Shown in pieces: positions 27,866-35,345 of a stretch of DNA of 64,000 nt. Both the position numbers and the translations under genes were made by a program. The number at the start of each line of letters is the position of its first letter. Within the stretch, counting starts at the first letter, position 1. The stretch lies in contig NZ_CP059570.1 in assembly GCF_014055005.1 (NCBI RefSeq), forward strand, positions 2,232,001 through 2,296,000. The letters run 5' to 3'. The DNA is from Neisseria dentiae (lineage in GTDB: Bacteria > Pseudomonadota > Gammaproteobacteria > Burkholderiales > Neisseriaceae). The notes beneath the pieces were generated by a model that saw only the letters and a program-made list of their open reading frames with translations, did not search any database and was not told the origin of the DNA.

Positions 27866-28462
27866 TCACGGCTTGCGCCCCAGCAGGTAAATCACCGAGC
27901 TGACGCCTTGATGGCGGCTGCCTTCGTTCATTTCGCGCAGGCTGTGTTCGGCCACCAGCCATTCCAAACCGTGCAGCGCCTGCTGCATTTCTTCCAGCGT
28001 GCCAAGCATGGCGGGGTCGGACGGGCCGCCGGTGCCGCGGCCGATTTGGTCGGGGTGGTAGAACACACCGGCAAACAGGCCGCCGCTTTGCAGTGCGGTT
28101 ATCATGCGTTGCAGGGTGCGGCTGCGCTCGGGTTCGGCAAAGTGGCAGAATACCGAGGTAATCACGGCATAATGGTCGATCGGTAAATCCATTTCGGAGA
28201 TGTTGGCCAAGCGGGTGGCAAACCGCACGCCTTTTTGCTGCGCCAGTTTTTGCGCTTTTTCCAGCCCTCTGGCCGACATATCCACACCTTCGGCTTCCAA
28301 ACCGAGCTGCGCCAGAAAAATGCCGTTGCGCCCTTCGCCGGTGGCCAAATCCAATGCCCTGCCTTGTGCGGGCAGGTAGGGGCGGATGCGGGCGATAAAT
28401 TCGTTCGGCTCGGTGCCGAACACATATTCTTCGGGCTGGTAGCGTTCATCCCATTTCGACAT
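27866..28462 (-). CDS. Class I SAM-dependent methyltransferase
   Basis: A 198-residue protein starting MSKWDERYQPEEYVFGTEPNEF, a sequence typical of TehB/thiopurine-methyltransferase-like small methyltransferases. Motif I is ALDLATGEGRNGIFLAQLG, and EAEGVDMSARGLEKA carries the acidic ribose-binding position. The substrate is unknown. The start is the ATG at 28462 after GGAGCCACC; the longer frame reads into repeat DNA. It stands alone between two repeats. Confidence 0.85.
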   Translation of the reverse strand: MSKWDERYQPEEYVFGTEPNEFIARIRPYLPAQGRALDLATGEGRNGIFLAQLGLEAEGVDMSARGLEKAQKLAQQKGVRFATRLANISEMDLPIDHYAVITSVFCHFAEPERSRTLQRMITALQSGGLFAGVFYHPDQIGRGTGGPSDPAMLGTLEEMQQALHGLEWLVAEHSLREMNEGSRHQGVSSVIYLLGRKP

Positions 28463-28522
28463 AGGGTGGCTCCTATCTGAATTATTTGAGATTATTTGAG
28501 ACCTGTGCAAAATTCTTTTAGG

Positions 28523-28682
28523 CCGAGACCTTTGCAAAAATACCCTAAATGTCGTCTGAAAACTTAACGCAAATGCACGGGGTCCGGCAACATCTGCTTG
28601 TTATTGCAATGGATTATCGGATTAAGCCCGATAATGACGGAATCTCACATTTCAGACGGCCTCAATGGGTTTTGCAAAGGTT
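28523..28682. mobile_element. GAGACCTTTGCAAAA-ended MITE, divergent core
   Basis: GAGACCTTTGCAAAAATACC at the left and GGGTTTTGCAAAGGTTTC at the right enclose DUS copies in both orientations and a single CGGATTAAGCCCGATAATGACG arm. The ends match the other families in this window, but the core is different. Confidence 0.65.
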
Positions 28683-28688
28683 TCGGCC

Positions 28689-29444
28689 TCACGGCACGCC
28701 GGCGCGGGCGCTTTCCAACTGCACCACCGCTGCTTGGGTTTGGCCGTCTGAAAGCGTGAAAACAGTGTTTTCCAAGCTGCCGTCGGCAAGCTGGCGGTAG
28801 CTGATGCGGTAGTTGCCCGAGGGCAAGTTGAATGCGGTAAAGTCGGCGCGCGGGGGGATATAGATGGTGCGCAGGGCCGTATTGCCGTTTTCGGGGTAAA
28901 TCTGCGCCAACACGGCGGAGCGGTTGGCCTGATTGTCGATTTTCACCATGCCGTTGCCGGTTTCGGCCAGCACGGGATAGCCTGCCATATATTGGGCGAA
29001 TTCGGGGTAGCTCGCCGGTGCGGTGTCGGCCCGGGCAACGGGCATATCGGCGGCAGCCTCCCGCTGTTGGCCGGCCAGCCAAAACAGCGCGCCGATTAAG
29101 GCGGCGAAAAACAGCAATCCCAACCACAAACGCCGTGCATACAGGGCCTGGGCGAACAGGCCGGGTTCGGGGCTGGGGTTTTTCGGCATGGGCGAAGAAA
29201 CCGGTTTTTCAGCCGCACCTTGGGCGGCTATCCATTCGTCGTGGGCACGGCGTTGCTCGGGGTCGGAAAGCACGGCATAAGAGCGGTTGACCAAACTCAT
29301 GATACGCTCGGCATCGGGGTTGTCGCGGTTTTGGTCGGGATGGTATTTTTTGCACAGCGAACGGTAGGCGGCACGGATCACTTCAATCGGCGCATCTTGC
29401 GCGACTTTGAGGTTGTCGTAATGGGTGCGTATGCGTTTTGCCAT
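28689..29444 (-). CDS. DnaJ-domain membrane protein
   Basis: A 251-residue protein with an N-terminal J domain (THYDNLKVAQDAPIEVIRAAYRSLCKKYHPDQNRD, HPD motif present), a linker, one transmembrane helix (~107-125, LWLGLLFFAALIGALFWLAG) and a C-terminal region of about 120 residues, likely periplasmic, without recognised family. It lacks the Gly/Phe and zinc-finger parts of DnaJ, so it is a specialised J protein that would recruit DnaK at the membrane. The start is the ATG at 29444. The IS3 copy 2 lies about 90 bp upstream and may supply or separate its promoter. Confidence 0.85.
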   Translation of the reverse strand: MAKRIRTHYDNLKVAQDAPIEVIRAAYRSLCKKYHPDQNRDNPDAERIMSLVNRSYAVLSDPEQRRAHDEWIAAQGAAEKPVSSPMPKNPSPEPGLFAQALYARRLWLGLLFFAALIGALFWLAGQQREAAADMPVARADTAPASYPEFAQYMAGYPVLAETGNGMVKIDNQANRSAVLAQIYPENGNTALRTIYIPPRADFTAFNLPSGNYRISYRQLADGSLENTVFTLSDGQTQAAVVQLESARAGVP

Positions 29445-29591
29445 CGTGGCCGCCGTGTTGAATGGAAAACTGCGATTATATTCAATCTTCTGTAAAAATA
29501 GGTTTTTCTGCATTATCAGGCCGTCTGAAAAAACTGAACTGCACCCCAAAAATTGGACACCCCCTCCAACTTTAAAAGGTGCAGTTTTCTT

Positions 29592-29947
29592 ATGTCCAAA
29601 TATAACCTACACTTCAAATACCGAGCCGTACTCCATTACCACCAAGTGCACAGCCAACAGCGCACCGCAGAGCACTTCAACGTCTCACGCACCCACCTGC
29701 GCCGTTGGATAGCCGCCTATCGGCAAGGCGGTATTGCCGCACTTCAACACCCGCAGGCTACGTTTATGAAGACTATGAAGACCAACGCAAAAACCCGTTT
29801 ATCGCCGACAAACCCGACCACGAAAAAACCCAGGCGGAACTGATTGAAGAGTTACGTTACATGAGGGCGGAGAACGACTACCTAAAGCACATGAAAGCCC
29901 TCAACGAAAAGAACGCCGCCAAAGCTGCGAAACCGTTCAAACGTTGA
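29592..29947 (+). pseudogene. IS3 OrfA, frameshifted
   Basis: Identical in frame to copy 1 up to the sequence after HPQAT, where a duplicated ATGAAGAC stretch minus one A gives a net +8 shift. The original frame then ends at 29843; the rest of OrfA (KNPFIADKPDHEKTQAELIE) continues in another frame to 29947. Confidence 0.9.
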
Positions 29948-30890
29948 GGGCGAAGCACCCGCTGAAATATCTGCTGCATAGTGCCGGCATTCCCAAAAGC
30001 AGCTTTCATTACCATATCGGCAAAGCCGATCCCGATGCGGCGGCCAAAACCGCAGTGGGTGAAGTCTATCGCCGACACAAAGGCCGTTACGGTCATCGGC
30101 GGATTGCCGCCGTATTGTCGTGGAACAAAAAGAAAGTGCGGCGCATTATGGGTTTGTTGGGACTAAAAGCCAAAGTCCGCAGTAAAAAAACCTACCGTCC
30201 GCAAGCAGTAGGAGAGGCTTCGGACAATATTCTCAATCGTGAGTTTACCGCCGACAAACCGGCAGACAAATGGCTGACCGATGTGACGGAGTTTAAATGC
30301 ACAGACGGGAAGCTGTACTTATCGCCGATATTGGATGAGGCCTTTGTAAAACCGCCGGATGTGGATGCAGTTCAAGGCGTAGCAGCGCAGCGAGTGCAGA
30401 CATATCACACGATAGGCAAGCGAGCGAGCAGCGCACAACACAGAAATGCGCCGCAGATGGCGGTTTTGCAAAGGTCTCCGATGTGTTTAATCGGGAGATT
30501 GTGGCCTATTCTTTAGGCCGCAGAGCAAACAGTAAAATGGTGGCGCAAATGTTGGACCAAGCATTCGGCCGTCTGAAAGGCCAAACGCCGCTGCTGCATT
30601 CCGACCAGGGTGTGCTTTACCGCACCGAGGCTTATCGAACGAAATTGGCTGAGAAAGGGATTGTGCAAAGTATGTCGCGCAAAGGCAATTGTTGGGACAA
30701 TGCGCCGATGGAGAGTTTTTTCGGTACACTGAAAACGGAGAGTTTCTATCAGGAAGGTGCGCTGTCGGTGGCGGAGCTGACAGAGGTAATAGATGATTAC
30801 ATACATTACTACAATCATGAACGGATTAGTTTAAACTTGAAAAAGCTGAGTCCTGTCGGCTACAGAACCCAGCTTGAAAAGGCTGTTTGA
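29944..30890 (+). pseudogene. IS3 OrfB interrupted by a MITE
   Basis: The integrase core is intact through the first Asp (WLTDVTEF) to YLSPILD, then broken by inserted DNA at 30337-30478. The remainder (VFNREIVAYSLGRRANSK, HSDQG, NAPMESFFG) resumes at about 30483. Copy 1 shows the uninterrupted sequence GATATTGGATGTGTTTAATC. Confidence 0.92.
30337..30478. mobile_element. GAGACCTTTGCAAAA-ended MITE, core A, inside IS3 orfB
   Basis: Left end GAGGCCTTTGTAAAACCGCC, right end GGCGGTTTTGCAAAGGTCTC. Compared with IS copy 1 the insertion is 146 bp, and GATG is present on both sides (30334-30337 and 30480-30483), consistent with a target duplication. This is direct evidence that the family moves. Confidence 0.9.
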
Positions 30891-30946
30891 GAAAGATTCT
30901 TAACTTGTCCAAGTATTGGGGGACAGTTCAAAATTTCAGACGGCCT

Positions 30947-31114
30947 GATGCCTTTGCAAAAATACCTTCCAATATCTTAAACCCTCTGCGTTATGCTCGG
31001 GCTTGACCCAAGCATCTCTTTGTTTCAAGAGAAATCACAGATACCCGGGTTGGGCACAGGTATGACGGGGTAAAAATATTTTTCAGGATAGGGCAGGGTT
31101 TTTGCAAAGGTTTC
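30947..31114. mobile_element. GAGACCTTTGCAAAA-ended MITE, core B
   Basis: Starts GATGCCTTTGCAAAAATACC and ends GTTTTTGCAAAGGTTTC, with inner palindromes GCTCGGGCTTGACCCAAGC and ATACCCGGGTTGGGCACAGG. It lies between the IS3 copy and the histidine kinase gene. Confidence 0.75.
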
Positions 31115-31118
31115 TACC

Positions 31119-32438
31119 TTACTTTCCTGATTCTTCCTGAATATTCCCGTGTGGCAGCCACACGCTCACTTTCAGGCCGTGGCCGAACTGTTCGGCATCG
31201 GCCAGCGTGATGCGGCCGCCGTAGCGTTCGGTGATGGTTTTGGCTATCGACAGCCCCAAACCGCTGCCTTCGGTGCCGCTGCCCAAAATGCGGTAAAACG
31301 GGTCGAACACGCGTTCGCGCTCTTCGGGCGCAATGCCGGGGCCGTTGTCTTCCACTTCTATCAGGCAGCCGCCGTTGCGGGCTTTGACGCATACATCAAC
31401 CCTGCCGTTTTCGGGTGTGTAGGAAATGGCGTTTTCGGTTAGGGTTTTAAGCAGGGTGTAGATTTCGGTTTCGTCGCCGAAAAGCTCGGTTTCGTCGTTG
31501 CAGCCTGCGCCCAGATCGATATTTTTGGCTTCGGCCAGCGGGTATAAATCCTGTATCAGCCGCCGGCAGGTGCGGCTGATCTGTATGGTTTGATGCACCC
31601 GTTTTTCGTCGGACTGCGCCCTTGCCATCGACAGCAGCTGCTCGAGCAGGCGGCGGTTGCGGCGGATGCCTTCGCGCAAATCGTTAACCAGCTGTACGGT
31701 GTCGGCGGGCAGATCGCGGGTGTTCAGGCGCTCGGCCTGAAGCGAGAGTGCGGTCATCGGCGAGCGCAGTTCGTGGGCGGCATCGGCGATAAATCGCTGC
31801 TGGCGGTAAACGCCCTCCCCCACGCGCCGCAGCAGGTGGTTGATGGCTTCGGTGAAGCCGTAGATTTCCTGCGGGATATTGGCGGCGGCAAGCGGCGAGA
31901 GGTCGTTTTCGTTGCGCGTTTCGGCCTGTTTCGACAATTCGGCCACCGGCCGCAGGGTGGTGTAGATAATCAGCATACTCAACAGCACGGCCACGGGGGC
32001 GAGCACCAGCAGGGGCAGCACGGCGTGCCATGCGCTGTCGAACGCTACATCGTCGCGGAATTCGGTTTCCTGAATAAAGGCGAAGCGGCTGCCGTCGGGA
32101 TAATGGTGGATATAGGCGCGGTAGGGTTTGCCTTTTTGTTTGTCGGTGATGTCGGAAAAGCCTTCGTGCCCGTCTGCGGGCAGGTTGAAGCGGCTGTTGT
32201 CGCTCAGGGGCTGGATGTAGATGCGGGTGTCGTTGTCGATTTCGGTGTAGCCGGTATCGCCCGCCAGCTCGTTTTTCTGCGTGAGCATGGCTGCCTGCCT
32301 GAGCAGGTCGTCTTGCAGCTCCTGCGCTTCTTCAAACATGGCGTAGAAGGTGGAAATCCCCGAAACCACAGCGGTGAGCAGGATAATCAGCGTGAGAAAA
32401 ACGGAAAGGCGGGCCTGTATCGAGGGATGGCGGGACAT
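31119..32438 (-). CDS. Sensor histidine kinase (QseC-like)
   Basis: A 439-residue inner-membrane kinase: TM1 (~11-31), a periplasmic domain (~32-137), TM2 (~138-160), and a dimerisation domain with phospho-acceptor His222 (FIADAAHELRSPMTAL). The ATP-binding domain has an N box (LTENAISYTPENG), G1 (EDNGPGIA) and G2 (GSGLGLSIAK). It pairs with the response regulator upstream on the same strand, from which it is separated by 280 bp of repeat DNA. The QseBC-type relation is by resemblance; the signal is unknown. Confidence 0.9.
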   Translation of the reverse strand: MSRHPSIQARLSVFLTLIILLTAVVSGISTFYAMFEEAQELQDDLLRQAAMLTQKNELAGDTGYTEIDNDTRIYIQPLSDNSRFNLPADGHEGFSDITDKQKGKPYRAYIHHYPDGSRFAFIQETEFRDDVAFDSAWHAVLPLLVLAPVAVLLSMLIIYTTLRPVAELSKQAETRNENDLSPLAAANIPQEIYGFTEAINHLLRRVGEGVYRQQRFIADAAHELRSPMTALSLQAERLNTRDLPADTVQLVNDLREGIRRNRRLLEQLLSMARAQSDEKRVHQTIQISRTCRRLIQDLYPLAEAKNIDLGAGCNDETELFGDETEIYTLLKTLTENAISYTPENGRVDVCVKARNGGCLIEVEDNGPGIAPEERERVFDPFYRILGSGTEGSGLGLSIAKTITERYGGRITLADAEQFGHGLKVSVWLPHGNIQEESGK

Positions 32439-32512
32439 AAAACGGTAAAACCTTTCGGAACGGGTGTGTTCAGACGGCCTGAAACCTTTGCAAGCCGTTA
32501 AGGCCGTCTGAA

Positions 32513-32643
32513 ATATTTATATTCCGTCATACCCGGGCTTGACCCGGGTATCTGCTGTTTCTTTTCAAACAACAAGATGCCCGGGTCAAGCCCGAGCATG
32601 ACGCAAGTGTTTTATGGTGTCAGCAAGAATTTTGCAAGGTCCC
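32513..32643. repeat. Core B repeat, truncated, between regulator and kinase genes
   Basis: CGTCATACCCGGGCTTGACC and GCCCGGGTCAAGCCCGAGCA arms are present with the right-end GAATTTTGCAAGG, but the left GAGACCTTTGC end is missing. It separates the response regulator from its kinase together with several DUS copies. Confidence 0.75.
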
Positions 32644-32721
32644 GGTAAGTATGTTCAGACGGCCTCACGATATTTTTGCAAAGGCTTTTGGCCGTCTGAA
32701 AGCAAACGGGAACCGCGCCGG

Positions 32722-33396
32722 TTAGTTTTCGCTTTTTTTCGACACCAGCCAGCCGACGCCGCGCACGTTTTTGATGCTGTCGTGGCCGAGTTTTTTGCGC
32801 AGGGCGTGAATCAGGTAGTCGATGGCGTTGCTTTCGGGTTCTTCGCCCCAGGCATACACTTTGTCTTCCAAATCGCTGCGCGAAAGTATGGTGCCCGGGT
32901 GCAGCATCAGCGCGTGCAGTATGGCGAATTCGCGGTTGGAAAGCGGCACGTTTTCGCCGCTGTCGTGGCGTTTGGCGTAATAGGTGGCGGGGTCGAGCGT
33001 GAGCACGCCGTTGTCGAGCGTGTTGACGGCGCTGCCGCCGGTGCGGCGCATTACGGCGCGGATGCGGGCGAGCACTTCCGACATTTCGAAAGGTTTGATG
33101 ATGTAGTCGTCGGCGCCGTTGTCCAGGCCTTGCAGGCGGCTGGTGATGTCGTCGCGGGCGGTGAGTATTAAAACGGGTAGGGTCAGGCCGCGCGAGCGGA
33201 TATCTTGCAGCACTTGCAGGCCGTCTTTGTAGGGCAGCCCCAAATCGAGCAATACGGCATCGTAGGGCTGGGCGGCCAGCGTATCGACGGCGGTTTTGCC
33301 GTCGCGCACCCAATCGACGGTGTAGCGGCTGTCTTTCAGGCTGCCTTCCACCGCACGGCCAATCATGTTGTCGTCTTCTACCAATAAAATCCTCAT
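32722..33396 (-). CDS. OmpR-family response regulator (QseB-like)
   Basis: A 224-residue regulator: receiver domain 1-~115 with acidic pocket Glu7-Asp9 (VEDD), phospho-acceptor Asp51 (LLDLGLP) and Lys101 (DDYIIKPFE), then a C-terminal winged helix (~125-220; LSNREFAILHALMLHPG, NAIDYLIHALRKKLG). It should be phosphorylated by the kinase encoded downstream and act as a transcription factor. A PepSY-domain gene lies upstream on the same strand, a common association for this subfamily. Confidence 0.92.
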   Translation of the reverse strand: MRILLVEDDNMIGRAVEGSLKDSRYTVDWVRDGKTAVDTLAAQPYDAVLLDLGLPYKDGLQVLQDIRSRGLTLPVLILTARDDITSRLQGLDNGADDYIIKPFEMSEVLARIRAVMRRTGGSAVNTLDNGVLTLDPATYYAKRHDSGENVPLSNREFAILHALMLHPGTILSRSDLEDKVYAWGEEPESNAIDYLIHALRKKLGHDSIKNVRGVGWLVSKKSEN

Positions 33397-33455
33397 GGCT
33401 CTTTCCCTTTAACGGCGGCAAACCCAATCATCGCTGCGGCTTGATGATTGGGTTG

Positions 33456-33531
33456 CATAGCGTGAATCCACTTACTTCGTTACGGCGTTGCTGCGGCTTG
33501 CTGCCTTGTACCGAAGTGTGGATTCACTCTA
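33456..33531. mobile_element. Correia element, deletion derivative (~76 bp)
   Basis: GTGAATCCACTTACTTCGTTACGG and GGCTTGCTGCCTTGTACCG match the 104-bp Correia copy at 8464-8567 in reverse, but about 28 bp of its centre (the GTACTATTTGTAC part) is missing. Confidence 0.8.
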
Positions 33532-33541
33532 TCCGTTGTTG

Positions 33542-33582
33542 GCCGTCTGAAAAATCAAACCACGGCGGGTTTCAGACGGCCT
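33542..33582. terminator. Inverted DUS hairpin after the PepSY gene
   Basis: GGCCGTCTGAAA and TTTCAGACGGCC flank a short loop, 25 nt past the PepSY stop. It would separate that gene from the response regulator. Confidence 0.7.
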
Positions 33583-33606
33583 CTGCATATTGTATCCGTT
33601 TGCGGG

Positions 33607-34128
33607 TTAGTCGTCGTAATCCACAAAAGAATTCAGCACTTTGCCGCTGTCGGCGTCCACAATCACTTTGTGCGGCACATTGTCGGCACCGAGGATATCA
33701 ACCTTATACACCAGCTGGCCGCGGTTGCTGTCGCGCTCGGCTTCCATCACGCGGCCTTGAACGGTGCTTTGGGCGGCTTGGATGGCGCGCTCCAGCGACA
33801 CGGCGGCTTTGCGGGCGGGCTTCCATTCGGTTTCGGCTTTGCTGCCGACAACTTTGCCGCTGGCGGCGTCAACATAAACGGTGTGCTCCTGCTGGCCGTT
33901 GCGCACTTCCACATGGTAAACGGGCGTGCCGTATTTGCCTTTCAATTGGATTTCGGTGGCTTGGCCGCCGGCCTGTTTCTGAGCGGCGGCAATGGCCTGC
34001 GCGGGCGTTACCTGGGTTTGCGCCACGGCGGCGGTTTTCTGCCGGCCATTATCGGCCGAAGCATAACTGTTGAGAGCCAGCAAAGCAGCCAAGCCGGCGG
34101 CGGCCAAAGTGTTGAAGCGTGTTTTCAT
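33607..34128 (-). CDS. PepSY-domain periplasmic protein
   Basis: A 173-residue protein with a signal peptide (about 1-24, SYASA/DNG) and two PepSY repeats: TPAQAIAAAQKQAGGQATEI...VYHVEVRNGQQEHTVYVDAASGKVVG and SLERAIQAAQSTVQGRVME...VYKVDILGADNVPHKVIVDADSGKVLN. PepSY proteins often inhibit proteases or lie in the regulon of neighbouring two-component systems. It is upstream of the QseBC-like pair on the same strand and could be its target; that is inference. Confidence 0.88.
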   Translation of the reverse strand: MKTRFNTLAAAGLAALLALNSYASADNGRQKTAAVAQTQVTPAQAIAAAQKQAGGQATEIQLKGKYGTPVYHVEVRNGQQEHTVYVDAASGKVVGSKAETEWKPARKAAVSLERAIQAAQSTVQGRVMEAERDSNRGQLVYKVDILGADNVPHKVIVDADSGKVLNSFVDYDD

Positions 34129-34256
34129 AATCGCACTCCTAAAAAAATATCAAGATAAAAAAGATGGAATCCGCAGTTGCCGGCCTTCCGATACAGCGCA
34201 TTGTAGAGTGCGATATTTATGCCAAAATTAGGTGCGGTTTAAATTGTGTAAAGGAA

Positions 34257-34292
34257 AAGGCCGTCTGAAAAACAATATTTTCAGACGGCCTG
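34257..34292. terminator. Inverted DUS terminator between gpmA and the PepSY gene
   Basis: AAGGCCGTCTGAAAA and TTTTCAGACGGCCT flank a short loop, 22 nt past the gpmA stop, reading leftward. Confidence 0.8.
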
Positions 34293-34313
34293 TTTCTTTA
34301 TTGCCGCTCAGGC

Positions 34314-34997
34314 TTACAGATAGAATTTCTCAACCACTTTCAGGTTGTCGTCGAGCTTATACACCAAAGGCTGGCCGGTGGGGATTTCCAGACCCATGAT
34401 GTCGTCGTCGGAAATGCCTTCGATGTGTTTGGCCAGCGCGCGCAGCGAGTTGCCGTGGGCGGCCACCAGCACGCGTTTTCCGCTCAAAATGGCGGGGGCG
34501 ATTTGGTCTTCCCAGAAAGGCAGCACGCGCTCGAGGGTAACTTTCAGGTTTTCGCCGTCGGGCACCACGTCGGCCGGCAGGTTGGCGTAGCGGCGGTCGT
34601 TGTGGGCCGAAAATTCGTCGCTCGGGTCGAGCAGCGGCGGCAGGGTATCGTAGCTGCGGCGCCAAATGTGCACCTGCTCGTCGCCGTATTTTTCGGCGGT
34701 TTGTTTTTTATCCAAACCCTGCAACTGGCCGTAGTGGCGCTCGTTCAAACGCCAGCTTTTCACTTGCGGCACCCACAGCTGGTCGCTCTCTTCCAGCACG
34801 ATGTTGCAGGTTTTGATGGCGCGGGTTAACACCGAAGTGAAGGCGATGTCAAACAGATAACCCTTCTCTTTCAGCTTTTTGCCCGCTGCGGCGGCCTCGG
34901 CCAGCCCCTGCTCGCTCAGTTTCACGTCGCGCCAGCCGGTAAACAGGTTTTTGGCGTTCCATTCGCTTTGTCCGTGGCGGATAAATACTAATTCCAT
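34314..34997 (-). CDS. gpmA: 2,3-bisphosphoglycerate-dependent phosphoglycerate mutase
   Basis: The 227-residue glycolytic enzyme interconverts 3- and 2-phosphoglycerate through a phosphohistidine. The RHGQSEWN motif (His8), SDEFSAHNDRRYA, VPDGENLKVTLERVLPFW and HGNSLRAL (second His) are all present. The start is the ATG at 34997, giving MELVFIRHGQ; a 22-residue upstream extension is non-homologous. Length is slightly under E. coli GpmA (250), as common in Neisseria. Confidence 0.96.
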   Translation of the reverse strand: MELVFIRHGQSEWNAKNLFTGWRDVKLSEQGLAEAAAAGKKLKEKGYLFDIAFTSVLTRAIKTCNIVLEESDQLWVPQVKSWRLNERHYGQLQGLDKKQTAEKYGDEQVHIWRRSYDTLPPLLDPSDEFSAHNDRRYANLPADVVPDGENLKVTLERVLPFWEDQIAPAILSGKRVLVAAHGNSLRALAKHIEGISDDDIMGLEIPTGQPLVYKLDDNLKVVEKFYL

Positions 34998-35114
34998 GTG
35001 CTTGCTCCAATACGGGTTTTGAAAACCTGCTTTATAACATATTTTGCCGCCGCCGTTGCGCATAGCGGCCGCCGGTTTGACTGATATTAAAGTCTGCCCC
35101 GTTCAGACGGCCTT

Positions 35115-35257
35115 GAGGCCTTTGCAAAACCCCCATCTGCGGCGCATTTCTGCGTTGTGCGCTGCTCGCTCGCTTGCCTAACTCCATGTTATGTCTGCGC
35201 TCGCTGCGCTGCTACGCCTTGAACTGCATCCGCATCTGGGGGTTTTGCAAAGGTCTC
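35115..35257. mobile_element. GAGACCTTTGCAAAA-ended MITE, core A
   Basis: A 143-bp element, GAGGCCTTTGCAAAACCCCC to GGGGGTTTTGCAAAGGTCTC, in the opposite core orientation to 17268-17422. It occupies most of the 348-bp gap between the divergent gpmA and betB genes, about 90 bp upstream of the betB ATG. Confidence 0.88.
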
Positions 35258-35345
35258 AGCCTGAACCTTTTTGCCGTGCAGGCCGTCTGAAAATATGTTA
35301 GCTTAAAAAATCAAACCCTTTTTCATATTACTATCAAGGATCAGG

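Larger units (their letters stand above)
29535..30930 (+). mobile_element. IS3-family insertion sequence (copy 2, interrupted)
   Basis: A near-identical copy of 18835-20076 that is 154 bp longer. The excess is explained exactly by a net 8-bp insertion in orfA and a 146-bp insertion in orfB (a MITE plus a 4-bp duplication). Like copy 1, it lies between facing DUS copies (GCCGTCTGAAAAAAC on the left, AAATTTCAGACGGCC on the right). Confidence 0.93.

Noticed and set aside
31590..32501. 303-codon frame antisense to the histidine kinase
   Set aside because: Shadow of the kinase gene.
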